From positions 124,001-188,000 of the forward strand of contig VJWM01000144.1 of the NCBI GenBank assembly GCA_010909165.1: a DNA stretch of 64,000 nucleotides. Direction: 5' to 3'. Position 1 is the stretch's first letter. Every line of letters starts with the position of its first letter. This DNA comes from Anthoceros angustus. Its lineage: Eukaryota; Streptophyta; Anthocerotopsida; Anthocerotales; Anthocerotaceae. Below are positions 12,661 to 25,427 of the stretch, one piece after another. The position numbers and the translations under genes were made by a program. The notes under the pieces were generated by a model, which was not told the origin of the DNA, made no database searches, and was given only the letters and a program-made list of their open reading frames with translations.

Positions 12661-12980
12661 GTGACGAAGTCCTTTGCAGGACATTTGCTTGATGCTCTCC
12701 ACCATATGCAGGGGCGGGAGCACCCCCTTCCTGAGACACGACCTTTGCCTACATAGCATGTTTAGATATCCTATATGATGAACAAGGTGATGAAGTCCTT
12801 TGCAGGACGTTGGCTTGATGCTCTCCACCATATGCAGCGGCGAGAGCACCCCCGTCTTGAGACACGACCTTTGCCTACATAGTACGTTTAGATATCCTCT
12901 AGACAAGACAAGGTAGAAGCATTGACACATGACCTTTGCCTACATAGTACATTTAGATAGCCTCTAGACAAGGTAGTAGC
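12661..12980. repeat. 126-bp tandem repeat, two full units and a partial third
   Basis: GA[CT]GAAGTCCTTTGCAGGAC recurs at 12662 and 12788. The shared unit continues through CTTGATGCTCTCCACCATATG, GACACGACCTTTGCCTACATAG and TTTAGATATCCT. A shortened third copy (GACACATGACC...TAGATAGCC) follows at about 12922. It lies in the spacer between copies B and C. No coding role is apparent. Confidence 0.8.
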
Positions 12981-13204
12981 ATTGACAACTTGGGTAGCCC
13001 ATAGGGATACTAGTTTCACATGGTTATTGTAGGTAGCAGACACAGAGGTGGTGGTTCGTGAGTAGGCTGGATGCAGCCTAAGCTTGTACATATATGTCCT
13101 GATCAATGAGAACTATACACTAAAAAAAACATACGTCTCGCACCCTCACATAAAATCAGACTCAATCCAGCCTCCAACCAATTTTTCACTTGCGTCAAGG
13201 GTGT

Positions 13205-14027
13205 CCAGACCTCGTTAAATAAAAAAGCATCTCAAGTCCAAACGTTCGCGAATAGACTCAAATGGAAAAAGCGTTCTCGTGTTTAAGGGCGGCCTGGAAG
13301 CGATGCCCCATCGCCGGCGAGGGATCGGGGCATCCTCCAAGATGGAGCATGGATGGATCTGGTGAACGTACGTATGTACCGGGAACCATCGGGGCAGATC
13401 TTGGGAGGGTTGCATGCCTCGGGAGGAGAGCTCCAATTACTACAAATTTGTAGTGGTGATTTGGAACGCTCGCCAGTAGGTAGCAACTGCAACTCGAGGG
13501 AGAGTTTTGTTCAGCATAGGACAAGGTAGGTGACGGCAATCGCGGAGTAGCTCATCTGCATCTCCCGCCGCCAACAATTGATGACCTGCCCGAATTCGTT
13601 ACGCTATTGAATACTGAATCCTGAATCCTGAATCCTACGCTATTCGTTACGCTATTCAATCCTGAATCCTACGCTATTCGTTACGCTATTCAATCCTGAA
13701 TCCTACGCTATTCGTTACGCTGTTGAATACTGAATCCTCGACAGCGTATCCTGAGTCCTGATTTGTCTTCCCTTCCAGTCTTCCAGTGTCCACCTAGTCG
13801 CGAAGTGCCGGGCCAAAACCACGACGACTGCTTCTTGTGCTTGCAGCCGTTTTCTGAGTTGCCACTCGCTAGTAGCTGGGGGATCTGCAGGCAGAGCTCG
13901 TCAAGCTCGTGAGATAGGTTGGTTGAGAGCTTGATTCATGACGCTACTTCACTTGTCTGCGGTTTAGCCATCGAAGCACACTGACTGACACGTACCCTTG
14001 CTTGAAGCAGCAGGTTCCGGAGCTGTC
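13205..14027 (+). promoter_or_regulatory. 5' flank of copy C with 34-bp minisatellite
   Basis: This flank pairs with 43385-44441 of copy D and more distantly with 3593-4603 of copy B. It contains a minisatellite at 13597-13737 about 290 bp before the conserved ATG. The spacing suggests a promoter or leader position, but no TATA box or other core element was recognised. Confidence 0.5.
13597..13737. repeat. 34-bp minisatellite, about 4 units
   Basis: Units of the form GTTACGCTATTCAATCCTGA followed by ATCCTACGCTATTC are repeated about four times. The outer units carry GAATACTGAATCC variants. The same unit is expanded to about ten in copy D (43820-44168). Confidence 0.9.
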
Positions 14028-17000
14028 ATGGGAGGAGGTCCGACGGAACCGTTGGAGGAAGTGGAATTGAGCGACGATGACAGTGTGGCTCCACGCGGCC
14101 TGACACCGAAAGAGGTCTTGCTGACCCAGGGACTCCAGATCAGTGATGACCTTTTCGGCGCCAGGAAGGGACGCGGCAGTGACGTTCCCTCCGGTGTGTG
14201 CTGGATCCTCACCTGCCAGGCCGGCCGTTGAGACGCTCGACTCCCTCGTTTTGAGATGTGAGGAAGGGAGAATGATGCATTGGACAGAATGGAGTGCGAT
14301 TCTCCTGTTGTTGTTGTTTCTGAGCCTTTTTGGGGTTGAGGCCGTTGCTAATGAAACCGCACGCCTGACGGACTTGGAGGATGTCGGAGAGGAGCTTGAA
14401 GGTGTCCCTCGGAATGTCGTGCGAGAGGTTGGAAAGGTGTCACCTGATGCTGGCAGCGATGCAACTGTAGAGGGCCCCACTTTGCACAGGTTCATGCACG
14501 TCAGGGCGGACAAGCTGGACCAGAGCTTTGTTGAGAAGGTCATCTTACCTCCGGATGAGATTGAGAAATTCTGCAATCACGTCAGGCTCAACTCAGCGGC
14601 ATGCCGTGATGGAAAGACGCTGCTGGATTTCAATGCCTTGAACTATGCGTCTGTCCACGTTGTAGGACTGTATGGAAGTAAGAAGGTGCTCGCTCGAATT
14701 TTCTCGAAGCTTGGGTTTCAGAGCGTGGTGTCGTCGATGCTTGGCCCTCTGGATGTAGGGATTTATGGCTTTCTTCATCAGGGCGTATTGTTCATTTTCT
14801 ATTGGCATGAGGGTGAACGAATGCTGGAGGCCTCCAGGAAGGACGTGTCTTGCAACTTCATTCGTTGTGTTGCAGACTTATGTGCGACTGTCTACATCTG
14901 CCTGGACGATGAAAACGATGTGGCCTTGTCGCTCATGACCTCCGGCGCTCTATTGCTGCCTCTAAAACGCAGCGTACGCAGAGGGTGCAGATATCAGTGG
15001 TCAGGAGTCAGAGAACGATGTGAAGCTGCGCAAGGGCTTTCACAATCGTACTTTATTCTTCTCGAGGGAGAAGCCAGGCAATGTCCAGCCATCTTCCTGC
15101 TCGGAGCCAAGTCTCAGACTTGCTGGCGGTCTCCACCGTTGCGCTTTTCTCACTTCATCAGTTGTCCCTCCTAAGAAAATTGAGACGAGTCATCACAAGG
15201 TACTGGAGTGTCAACACTTGGCGCAGGTTGTTGAGGAATGGTCGGGCCTCTTCAATCTTGACTTCACTCAGCTAGATTACCTCGAATTTGGCCTGTTTTA
15301 GAACATGCGGGTCTTGAAGGAAGCAGAGACTATCGCTTGCTCAGGGAGTCCCTCGAAGCAAGAAGAAAAGCTCAACATGGAAAGTTCTACGAGGTGGAGA
15401 AGCTTTTACAAGAGAAAGAAGAGACGCTTCTGAGCATCTTCAGCGGAGCTCAGCAAGCGTACTTGAAGCTCTATCACCCATGGGCAGAGAATCTGGTTGC
15501 TGCCTCTGAGGTTCACCCTTCTGGTGTTGCCTCCTTATGCACGGAGTGTTCGTTTGAACCGAATGATCTGTTTGAGGCAGAAGCGGCCCTGGTTAACATC
15601 TGGACAGGTGATGGTGGCCTTCAACCAGGAGAAGATTCTCAATGTTTGATTTTTGTGGGCACAGAATTCCGAATGTTAAAGGCCGACGGGACTACAGTGG
15701 TAAGCAAGGGTGTTGACGAATTCATCGTGCATCGAATTTCCTCAACACGATCTTCAAGATCGGCAGGGCCGATCCGTTGTGGGGAGGCATTTGTGGTCAG
15801 ACCCAAAGGTGCTGGAGCAGAGGACGATCTTGAGCTGACATGTAAGGCTGTGAAGGAGGATTTCCCTGAAGGTCCAGTTTTAACGTCTCGAATTATGGAA
15901 GTCACCATCAACCATGTCGGTACCCGAAGTTGCTTTAAAGTGATGCTTATCAAAGAAAAACCCTCAGGCGAAGGGATGCTAACATGGATGGAGGCATATG
16001 GCAAGCCTGCTGTGCTTCCTATCGGGGAAAGAATCGATGCTCTGGTCTCTGCACTCAAAAACCCTTCGGTGAACAGTGATGGCATCCGTTCTCGAGTTTT
16101 ACAGTATGCACAGGAGATCGTGATGTCGTCTGATCTTTTCAGCCTGTTCAAGGAGCGATTTTCAATACAATCTCTGGCGCAGATTCTGATGGAAAACTCG
16201 GAATGCTGCAGGAGAGGTGTATCTGAGAGGACCTCTCAGGCCGTGGAAGCTCCGATCGACAAGTTCACCCCTGAGGAGGAGGAACTACTGCTGGAACTGG
16301 TGCGAAGGATTTACGTTCAAGCCCTTGCTGAATTTTCGAGCGCATTAGAGACAATGGTGAAGAAAGAAGTAGTCCCCTTGTTGAAGAAGAAGATCGAGTT
16401 TGAAGCAAAGCGTAACACTAACTTCTTCAAGCAGTCCTTCCAAAAGGAGGAAAGGCAATTCCTGACCAGGTTACAAGAGCAGCTGTCCAGGGGGACACTT
16501 CGAGAACATTGTTTGTCCGTCCGAAGGTGTACCCTTCAGCGTGGTCAGAAAGAATCCGTTGTTGCTAAAGCTGTCAATTTTCTTTCAGGCCGCAGTGACA
16601 AGCTGGAGGTTTATTTTGTGTCAGAGCAAACAGACAGTCAGCGAATCGCCTGGAACATAGCCGAGCTTACACCAATGAAGAAGGACCTGGACGCTGCCAT
16701 GTGCACCTGGGCACCTCATCATTCCCCAGTGTTCGGAAAACTACAGGTTGATTGAGGTCGATCCACACTCAGAGAGGCTATTTCAAGTAGTTGCGGTGAA
16801 ATCTGGTGAAGTTTTAGTGTTCGTGGAGGATCTTAAACAGCCAGCAATTCATCTCTACCTGCTCCCGAGCTTGGGTGTAGAGATACAAGGCATGAATCCC
16901 GTCAAGAGATTCAAAAGGGGTTACGACCTTGTGGCAGTGGATGAAGTTTCAAAACTTGTTGGTCTGTATGATAGGGGATTGGCCAAAATTGACATCCTGC

Positions 17001-20000
17001 ACCTTGATGAATCCTTCCGCCACATGGATTGGTCTGGAGTTACGCTGAATCTTTCCGAGTACATCGGAATGAGGTTCTTAACTTCGATGTCCTTCAGCCC
17101 TGGCAGGAGAGAATTGGTGCTGGTGGACGAAGAATACAAAGTTCGGGTGTTCGATATCAGCACTGCCATGCTGAAGCCAGGGGATATGCAGTTACCTGGT
17201 CCTGCCCATAAGATTTGTGTTTCCACAGATGGATCTTGTTTAATGGCCTTCTATAAGTCCCGTCCAGACGGACCTCCGGAAGCAGCAGAGGGGTTGACGG
17301 AAAGCAGTGACCAGAGTGAACATAGAGGGCCTGGAATGGACGAGTCTCCTGAAGGTTCTTTAAAGATTGAGGTCTACTTGCTTGGCGAATCAGTATGTCA
17401 TCTCAAGACACTCTACCTTGACTACGAAGTAACAGATGTAAGAAGCATTGATGCAACCGTGGTAGCCTTCGGATCACAGGTCCATCTCGTACTTCTGGAT
17501 GCGTCAAGGCCGGACAGAGGCATATGCTCAAACGTCATTGAGATCACAACGGCCTTGGACGTCTGCCAGGTGCAACATATGCACAAAGGTCGACAAACTG
17601 GCATTGCCTCTGAAAGCACTGAAAAGGGTGGCCATGGCTGTCCGGCTTTGGACTATATATCAGATATTTGAGAAGTATTCGACGAGTGCCCTCTCATCCA
17701 GAGGACAAGAGATTTGCATCTGCATGTGGTTTTGCTGGAGAATCCAAGGAAAGCCAGGAGGCCTTGACGCAAGGCTCTGTGACTTACATCAAAGGTTCCA
17801 TGGACAAGCTGGCGAGAGATAAAGGGAAAGATTTCTCGCAGCTGAGGTTAGCTGTTTCCGCAGGCTCCGTGGATAGCTACATCGTCGATAACGTTCTTTT
17901 GGAGAGCACGGAAGGTAGAAACAGTGCGAATGTAGGAGACTGGATACGACTACTTGTTTGCCTCGTGCCAATTCAAGTAGCCGAGCTGAGAACAATACCT
18001 TGCGGCCTTTGGTAGACGGTCTGCAAAATCCCAACCTGAATTATGCAGATGCACTGGGGCTTGCTCAGGCGATTTGGGTTCTACGACTCCGTGTTAGCCC
18101 ATTGGTCTGGGGATATCAAAGTGATATCGTCCATGGGTAAGCAGAGCAGTGGCAAGTCCTACGTGCTCAACCATTTGGCTGGTTCGCTACTCGATGTGGC
18201 TGGAGGAAGATGCACAGACGGAGTATGGATGACTATGCGTGCATCGGAAGCTGCTTGTATGTTCTCCTTGACTTTGAGGGCCTGGGAAGCTTTGAGAGAA
18301 GCGAGCAGGAGGATATGCTCCTCTCTATTCTAAATGCAGCCGTGAGCAACATCACCATATTCAATAAAAGGTATGACATCCAATCTGACATTGTCAATTC
18401 GGTAATGATCATGAGTGGTACCATAACACACAGGGCTAACTACATGATCTGGACAGGATTTTCATCTGGACAAGGAAACAGAAGCTGTCTTTGAGCGCTT
18501 TCAGAATGGCGTAAGCTTGGTGAAGCAGGACAGCCGGCTCTTCAAGGGCCTCTTCTATATGGCCATCAAAGACGTGGATACATCAGACGTCAATGACTTG
18601 AAAGCAGAGTTCTTAGCGAAGATACAGCAAATATGTCACAAATCTCAGGACAACTTTCTTACAAAGATGTACGGAGGGGCAGTTGAGATAGCAGCGATGC
18701 CACCCTTCCAAAGGCCCGAATATCAGGAGAGTGTTGCCGAGATAGCTGCAACTGTAGAGGAATCGGAAGCTGTCCACCACAATGGCAACAGCCTCGCAGT
18801 AGACCTGAAGCTGGTAATAGCTCAGATAACTGCTAAGGATTGGTCTCCGATTGACTCAAGCGCTTAGCTTTAAAACTGGAGCTCCTGAAGAGACACATGA
18901 CTGCAGCAGTTACTATGGGAAAGCTGATGAGCAAGGCAGACTATGTCCTGACAAACTTTGCAACGCAGGAGGAAGTGGCTGATATCCCTGTTGAGGTTGA
19001 TGGTATGGTCTTCCATCTTAGTGACACTGACTTGGAACTGTACCCTTACAAGGAGACTGAAGTGATGGGTAACATTCTTCAAACTCTAAATCACTATTTT
19101 CAAGGAGTAGAGAAGCGGACCGGTGTGGATGATGACCGTTGGCACACGGCGTTCGAGAAATTTCTCATGGCATTGGCTGATAGACGGAGGAAGAGAATTA
19201 TGGAATGGTTAAGATGCAACACAGCAGAGTTCCAGCAGGAGGATGGTGATGTTCAGAAGCTTCGTTTGGAAGCCATTGCCACATTGGCGGAGGTCAAGCA
19301 GAGTCTGTCCCTGTGTAGCAGCAAGTGCGAGAAGTGTTTTCTGAGATGCGTTCTTGATAAAGGTCATCCAGACCAGCATACCTGCAGGGGGAACCATTAC
19401 TGCTCGGCAGTCTGTACGTTTTGCCTTCAGGAGCAATCAACAGGCTTGCAGTCTAATGAGTGTGGCGATCTCTCGGGACATGAAGGCCCACACGACTGTA
19501 AGTGCCGGAGCCACACATGTGCGGAGTCTTGTTCTCTTCTCAAATCATCCAACTGCAACCGGACCTGTGCCATGAAGCCTGGACATGCTGGAGAGCACAG
19601 ATGCAACACGAAGCAGCACGTGTGCAGAGAAGTGTTCTCTATCGGAGTGTACCAACCTCTGCACTTTCAGTGTTGATTGTGGAGAACACGATGAACATGT
19701 TTGTCATGAAAGGATGTGTCCCATGACGTGCATCGTGGACGGATGCAACAGGAAGTGTGGGTTCGAGGACCACTTTCATTCTCTTACCTCTGCTGGGCAT
19801 TTCTGCGGTAACGAACACACTTGCAAGGCGCAGTGTGAGGATGATGGAATATGCGAGATTCTGACAGAGGTGGTGAAGAAGTCCAAGGTTTTGTAGGGAA
19901 GCGATCTTCTTTTGAATACGAGCATGTGTCGGAGCAGAATGGGATCAGGAAAGGTTGCTGTATCCCGATTCCACCCTGGGAGGCTAAACACGAGGGCCGG

Positions 20001-21413
20001 CACTGCCACACTGTCAACCCCAATGTAGTACACTTTTGCACCACAAGATGTCCCGCTTGTGCATACTTCTGCAATCTTCCCATTGGGCATCTGGGCTTAC
20101 ATGACACCACACATGGAAACATGAGAGACGTCAATTTTGTTGCAGAGTCAGAGGACATCGACCTTGTGGACAGGAAATATGCTTGGGGGGAATCTGGTGT
20201 GGCAGAAATTTGCCACATGCACTGTAGATCCCAAGGCCGCGGTCACATCCACTTGGTCGAGTGTGGTGGCCATGGAAGGAAGGGTCTGGTCAAAGGCGTC
20301 TGTGGGAAGAGAGCAAGGCATCAGACCCGACAGTATGAGCGGCTCTATAAGAACGGACTTCTGGAGGCACCAAGATATCAGACCCGACAGTATGAGCGGC
20401 TCTGTAAGAACGGAATTCTGGAGGGAGCAAGGCATCAGACCCGACAGTATGAGCGGCTATGTAAGAACGGAATTCTGGAGGGAGCAAGGCATCAGACCAG
20501 AGAGTATGGTCCTGACACGACTGTCCCCAAAGATGAAATGACCCACGCAGCTTACTGGAGGCACTTGAGGTTCAAGGATCCCTGCCGAGAAGACGATCAG
20601 AAGCAGTTTGAGATGTGCAACCACTACTGCCGCTCGGAAGATCATGCTTCCGCAACCGCAACTTCGCAACAGCGATCCTACTGCACTGAGAAGTTGTGGC
20701 ACAAACCTGTGAGCAGGACAGAAACGACTTCCAGCGCAGGGTATGTTACGGAGGACGGTCATACGTTCGGCTGCAATCACATGAAGAATGCTTCAAGCCA
20801 TGTGATGTTCGTCATCGACAGGTCAGGCTCCATGGGTTCGTCAGACGTGAGGCCAACACTGGCTAAGTTTGCAGGCTCCTTCAACAACCGCCTGGGATGC
20901 GTCTACGAAGCCATCACCCGCTTCATCCGGACCCGGGTTGCAGGAGGGCAGTCGGATGTGGTGTCCATTGTCCTCTTCGACCACCTGGCCACCATAGCAG
21001 TGGAGAGGCAGCCCATCTCGGAGAGTCTTGTAGACAATCTCCTCCACCACTACAGAGTCGGTGGACGCACCTTCTACTCAGCCGGCCTGGATCTGGTTCA
21101 GCAAATTCTGCATCGAGCTGCACTGGACGCCTCTATGCAAGCCAAGCACCCTGCAGTCGTCTTCTTGAGTGATGGTGGGAATGGGGGTGGTACTGAGCCG
21201 GTTACCATGGTGAAGAACATGAAGGACGTCGACCACAAGCTTGTCTTCCACACCATCCTCTTCGGAGCAGACCATTCCCAGGAGCAGATATTGAAAAGGA
21301 TGGCATCCGCAGGCGGGGGGACGTACCAGGTCAGCATCGACGAAGTGCAGCTCGCAAGGACCTTTGAAGGTTTAGCCAAGAGTCTGAGGCCGAAGGTTGC
21401 TTCCCTCATGTAG
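14028..21413 (+). pseudogene. VWA-GTPase family copy C (full length, frameshifted)
   Basis: Homologous to B from the ATG at 14028 to the TAG at 21411-21413, but open only in pieces: 14143-15174 (N-terminal domain), 15337-16755 and 16748-17671 (helical and propeller-like), 18043-18333 (P-loop GKQSSGKS), 18517-18867, 18897-19676 and 19851-21413 (end of the Cys-rich region, linker, VWA). A 1-base loss at the GAAGCTGC site near 18249 separates the P-loop from G3 DFEGLGS. Other breaks shared with D are TTTTAG at 15297, the exon end before the 18371 donor, CTCAAGCGC at 18856 and the T run near 19892. The last ORF has an intact VWA domain with DRSGS, but GGR replaces GGG in the third MIDAS region. 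It is probably not functional as a full protein; the Cys-rich/VWA part could still be read. Confidence 0.8.
20313..20519 (+). repeat. 57-bp (19-residue) coding repeat in the linker of copy C
   Basis: Three full units and one partial unit encode ARHQTRQYERLCKNGILEG with small changes (20313, 20370, 20427, partial from 20484). They sit between the Cys-rich region and the VWA domain, in frame. B and E have only the single terminal block (RHQTR.YGPD), and D has one full unit plus the terminal block. Confidence 0.9.
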
Positions 21414-22345
21414 TAGACTTGGTGTTGCAAGACATCATCCGAAAGCCCTTCTCAGCTTCTGTGCCTCATGCGATACCCAGAATGAACGATGTCAAAATCT
21501 CCAAAATAGCCAGTCTCAACGCCTGGGAACTTCACGAAAACAAGAGAAACGTGCCTTCCTTCCTAACCCTGGACGCGTCCTCCTTTGTGCAAGAACGGGA
21601 GGTCGTGGTCCCAGACTCGCGGAGCGTGGAGGCCGGGTCCTCGCGGTAGGCGCGCAGACCGCATTTCGATTGACTCGGGTTGCCTAGTAATCCATGATTC
21701 ATGAGAGGGCTCCGAGATGCGGCCATGGCCGTTTCTCATCGGTTCAAAGGGCAAATCTGTGCCGAATTGTGTCGTTCTTTGCATGAGAGCATGCACTTGA
21801 TGCTGGGGGTCACACTGTGATTTTTCCAAGGATCCCAAGGTATCGAAATCTACGTACCTCTTCTACTTTTCAGCAAAGAAGCCGCCCGCTGTTGGTCACG
21901 GCGGCTAGAATACTTGCGACCAGGGTTCTTCGGATTGGACTCAAGCACCAAGATGTGGGCCCGTCCACACCTGGTGACACATACTAGACTTCAGACCACG
22001 AAGATTGATGCCAAGGATTAGTGCGGACTTGGTCAAGCCCATACCGCCTAAGCGGGTTTTCTACCTTCTTTAGTTGATTAGGCGTTACAAAATGATTATG
22101 AACTTTAAAAAAATAATAGCCAGAGTGCTCTCTAGCACAGCTTCCAGGCCGATGCCATCTATCGTTCCATATGATTTGAAAAGTTTCGGAATCGACATCG
22201 TACGTCAATATCTTTCAAAATGCGAGGTCGATGCCATGGAAACGGAAACGGCCATATACACCAAGTTTCAAGTTTCAAGTTTACTATTACAAGTCTCACC
22301 ACATGTGGTCCTCGATGGGGGATTGGATCACCCACTCTTTCATGG
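21414..22345 (+). other. 3' flank of copy C, with a roughly 315-bp insertion
   Basis: The flank is paired with that of B. It lacks the SINE (empty site at about 22036-22044) but has extra sequence at about 21535-21850 between GGGAACTT and TACCTCTTCTAC. The insert is GC-rich in its first half and was not recognised. Confidence 0.65.
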
Positions 22346-24179
22346 ACGGGTGCGTGCATGGTTAGGTGCTCACTTTAGTTAGAAACGGTTGAAACGCTCT
22401 TATTTTGTCCTCACGCAATGTCTACAATTATGAAAAATTCATTTCTTTTCCAACTTGTCTGATTTTTTTTTAAATGTTATGGTAATGTCTATTTTTATCT
22501 AGGATTAAAATTTAATAAAGAATGGTATATTAAAATATGCTTAAAAAATTCAACTTGTTTAAGGACAATGTCCCCACATAGCTGGCCTTTTGCCGCTTCA
22601 TTTTACGAACCCGTGGCCTGGGAACGGCCCACCCACGCCCGCCTTCAAAATGCTGAGTTTAATAATCATTTTATGGTTAGGTTGAATATCATTTGCTGTG
22701 GTGCAAAGGGATCAAGTATGTGCATACCGCTAGCCGCAAATGACCTAGGTAATCAGAACTCAACTTGAACTCAGGCTATCGTTAATCGTGACAAGCTCCG
22801 TGGCTACATGTGGAGGACGTGGTGGAAGGAGCGGATCGTTCGACGGCGCTAAAAGTTGCAAGTAGGTCCGCTGGGTTGGTGGATATGCGGCGGTGTCTTG
22901 CAAATACGGTGGATAGTGCCGTGGCGTTGGAGGTGGTGCCTTCAAACTCTTGGCTGTTTTTGGGACGGTGCTATGGTTCGGTCACCTTCCCAACAACGGA
23001 GTCGATGGGCAGCAGCCAAACGTCGCCAACGGCAAAGCGGAAGCACTAATAACAAAGGTGCTTCACGTGAAGCTGGTGTCCAGGGTGTAGGAGGAAGAAG
23101 GGTAGGGATACATCTTAGAGGTGGACAGGAGCAGATGTTAAACGAGGAGACACGTCCTCCAGCAGCGGCAAGGAGAGTAGGGGAGGATGCTCCTTCCGTA
23201 GAGTTGAAGGAGAGGGCGCCAAAACATCAACAGCCCGTGTACATAGAGAGCGGCGGCTCTTGCAGCCACGTATTAGGGAATGCTCGGCAAGAAGAAGTGG
23301 CTCGACACTAGCCAATCGCTTTTATGCTCATCACGCATACACGAAAGTCGAGAGACATCTTGGAGGTGTTTAGTCACCTACCACTTCTCAAGTTGTATAG
23401 GCCGGGGCTACAAAGGATGCAAAAGAGATCCAACTAGGAGCATTGTTGTTGAAGAATGTGCGTGAGGCTTGCACAAACTTGAAGGCGCCTGTTGGAGACC
23501 ATTTGTGAGCAAGGAACACCTGCTCAACGTCATTTTATCTCAAGATCTCCAAGACAATCACCTTGTTGCTACGCTTTCCCACCACATTGGAGTCAGGAGG
23601 CGATCCATCGAGCCCTAAGCACAAGGCGGGGATGCCTCGTGACAGATCTGGTTGGGTGATGGAAGGAGATCAAGATCGACATCCTTTCGCCACATGTTAA
23701 GGCCACCATCGTCCACTTTTGGGAATCCTTCCCGCCTTCATCCAACACAAAGATACCAAGCGGTTGCGAATAGCACCGAAAACGTTCATCAAACATATCA
23801 CGACTGGACATGTCATGTATGTGTGGAAGTCGACTTTGAGTTGAAGTGTTGATTGTAGGTCGTTGTTCTTCTCAAGGACGAATGTGGAAGTTTGGCTTGC
23901 TAGGTTTCAAATTTGTGTGAAGGTTGTTGCCGATCCAAGGACGTGTCTTGGGTCCTTCTAACCGCTTGTGTTTCCTTCCTCATACAACCGTAGGGTGTCT
24001 TCCTATTGGGCAACTAAGTGGTGACTCGCTATGCCGCCAAATGAGACAAATTGAACCGAGTGTGTTACATGTTTGTGTTATTGTTCCACGCCACCGGGAC
24101 CCAAGCTTGCATGTTTGACCCCAATGTCCTATGCACATATGATCCGCGACTCCATGTGGCCTCCATTGTGGGTTTGGTG
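22346..24179. other. Intergenic, no supported gene
   Basis: AT-rich at 22400-22560, then mixed composition. ORFs such as 22856-23311 have biased, low-complexity translations and no recognised domain. Parts may be decayed transposon sequence leading into the remnant at 24.2 kb. Confidence 0.4.
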
Positions 24180-24640
24180 TTGCTTTTACCAGGGTTTCTT
24201 AGGCTGATTAGTGTTCTTCGTGACATGTGCACGGAGTTCTACCTTCGCTCGCCAAGAACACCCGAAATACAAGTTGGGCAACGGTCATTCGAGAAGTTGA
24301 AGCCGTTCTTTGTTAAGAGCTTGCAAGAGCGCAATCTCGCTCGGTACCATGTGGAAATGGCGTTCCTTAAAGATGCCTTCAATAACCTCCGGGCAGCCTG
24401 TGGTTCACCCGTGGCTGTCATTGTTCTGCGTGTGCTCATCCTTTTGGCTCAAGAGCTTCATTGTAACGCCTCCACTTGTTTGGCTTCACCAGACACTATG
24501 TGAGCGTGTTCTTTGTGCAAAGGGTGAGGATGCCCGGCATTCCCCGCATGCTTGCTAGGAAGATCAACACGATTCTTGGTGGTTGGATATTCCTTAAGAG
24601 GGTTTTTCATATATCCTGGCGGGGTTTCACATGGGCATTG
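24180..24640 (+). pseudogene. Transposon-derived coding remnant (VGQRSFEKLKPFFVK block)
   Basis: The frame 24051-24503 contains PEIQVGQRSFEKLKPFFVK followed by RYHVEMAFLKDAFNNLRA. A +1 frame then reads LCAKGEDARHSPHACL (about 24510-24560). I recall such blocks from multi-copy transposon-like proteins of ferns, bryophytes and algae; the exact family name is uncertain. Frame changes and stops show that it is decayed. Confidence 0.5.
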
Positions 24641-25427
24641 AACTGTATCTTTTGGGGTATGGGTCAATTAAAGGCGTAAAAGAAGGGTGACAATCGATGA
24701 ACCATTGATAGAAGATCATTCAACGCCCGAAGGGTTATGGTGTAAGAGTTAACCTCATTTGGGCCGATTTAAGACCCATGACAAGGCCATGCTGCAGAAT
24801 TACCGATCTTTTGAGAAAAATGAAACTAAAAAGAACGGTGATGAAACTTTGAGGATGCTGACCACCGATGGCTATCAAAGTGTTTGAGAGGATGCGCCGG
24901 CCGGATCTTTGCATGCCGACGATCCTGCGAATGGCGGATGAGCCCTTTAGTGGAGTTACAAAAGACTTTGGATTGGGTGGGGATGTGGGGATGGGCGACA
25001 GCCTCAATTGTGGTCGCAAATATATTCACATGCTCATCCCCTGCATCGCAATGAGAACTTAAAAAGGTGCAAACTAGTTGGAGCGACCACGTGGGAACAT
25101 GCTGCACGGCTCATCGTGTGCTTTTCATTATGCGATGCCGAAACATGCTGCTATGGCCACATCACATGTCCTTCTCAATGGTATGGACAAACTCTTGAAA
25201 ATTGGAAGATATTATCTATGTCAAGTCACAACTTGTGTGAGGATAGCAATAACCACAATCCTATCATGGGCGAGATACATGATGTGCACCGCATATGGAC
25301 ATTTGTCTCAGGAATGGAGCAGATAACAATGGTCCTCATGCGGCTTTTGAGGTTAGTGCGAATCACACCTCATGGAGTCTGGCCTGCATAAACACGACAA
25401 GCGGTTGACCAGCAAGTCCCTGCACTG
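24641..25427. other. Decayed sequence between two transposon-like coding blocks
   Basis: No continuous frame with recognisable domains. It lies between blocks that probably belonged to one element, so it is likely the eroded middle part. Confidence 0.35.

Noticed and set aside
22856-23311. 151-codon ORF as a host gene
   Set aside because: Competing ORFs in other frames, no domain, and decayed transposon surroundings.
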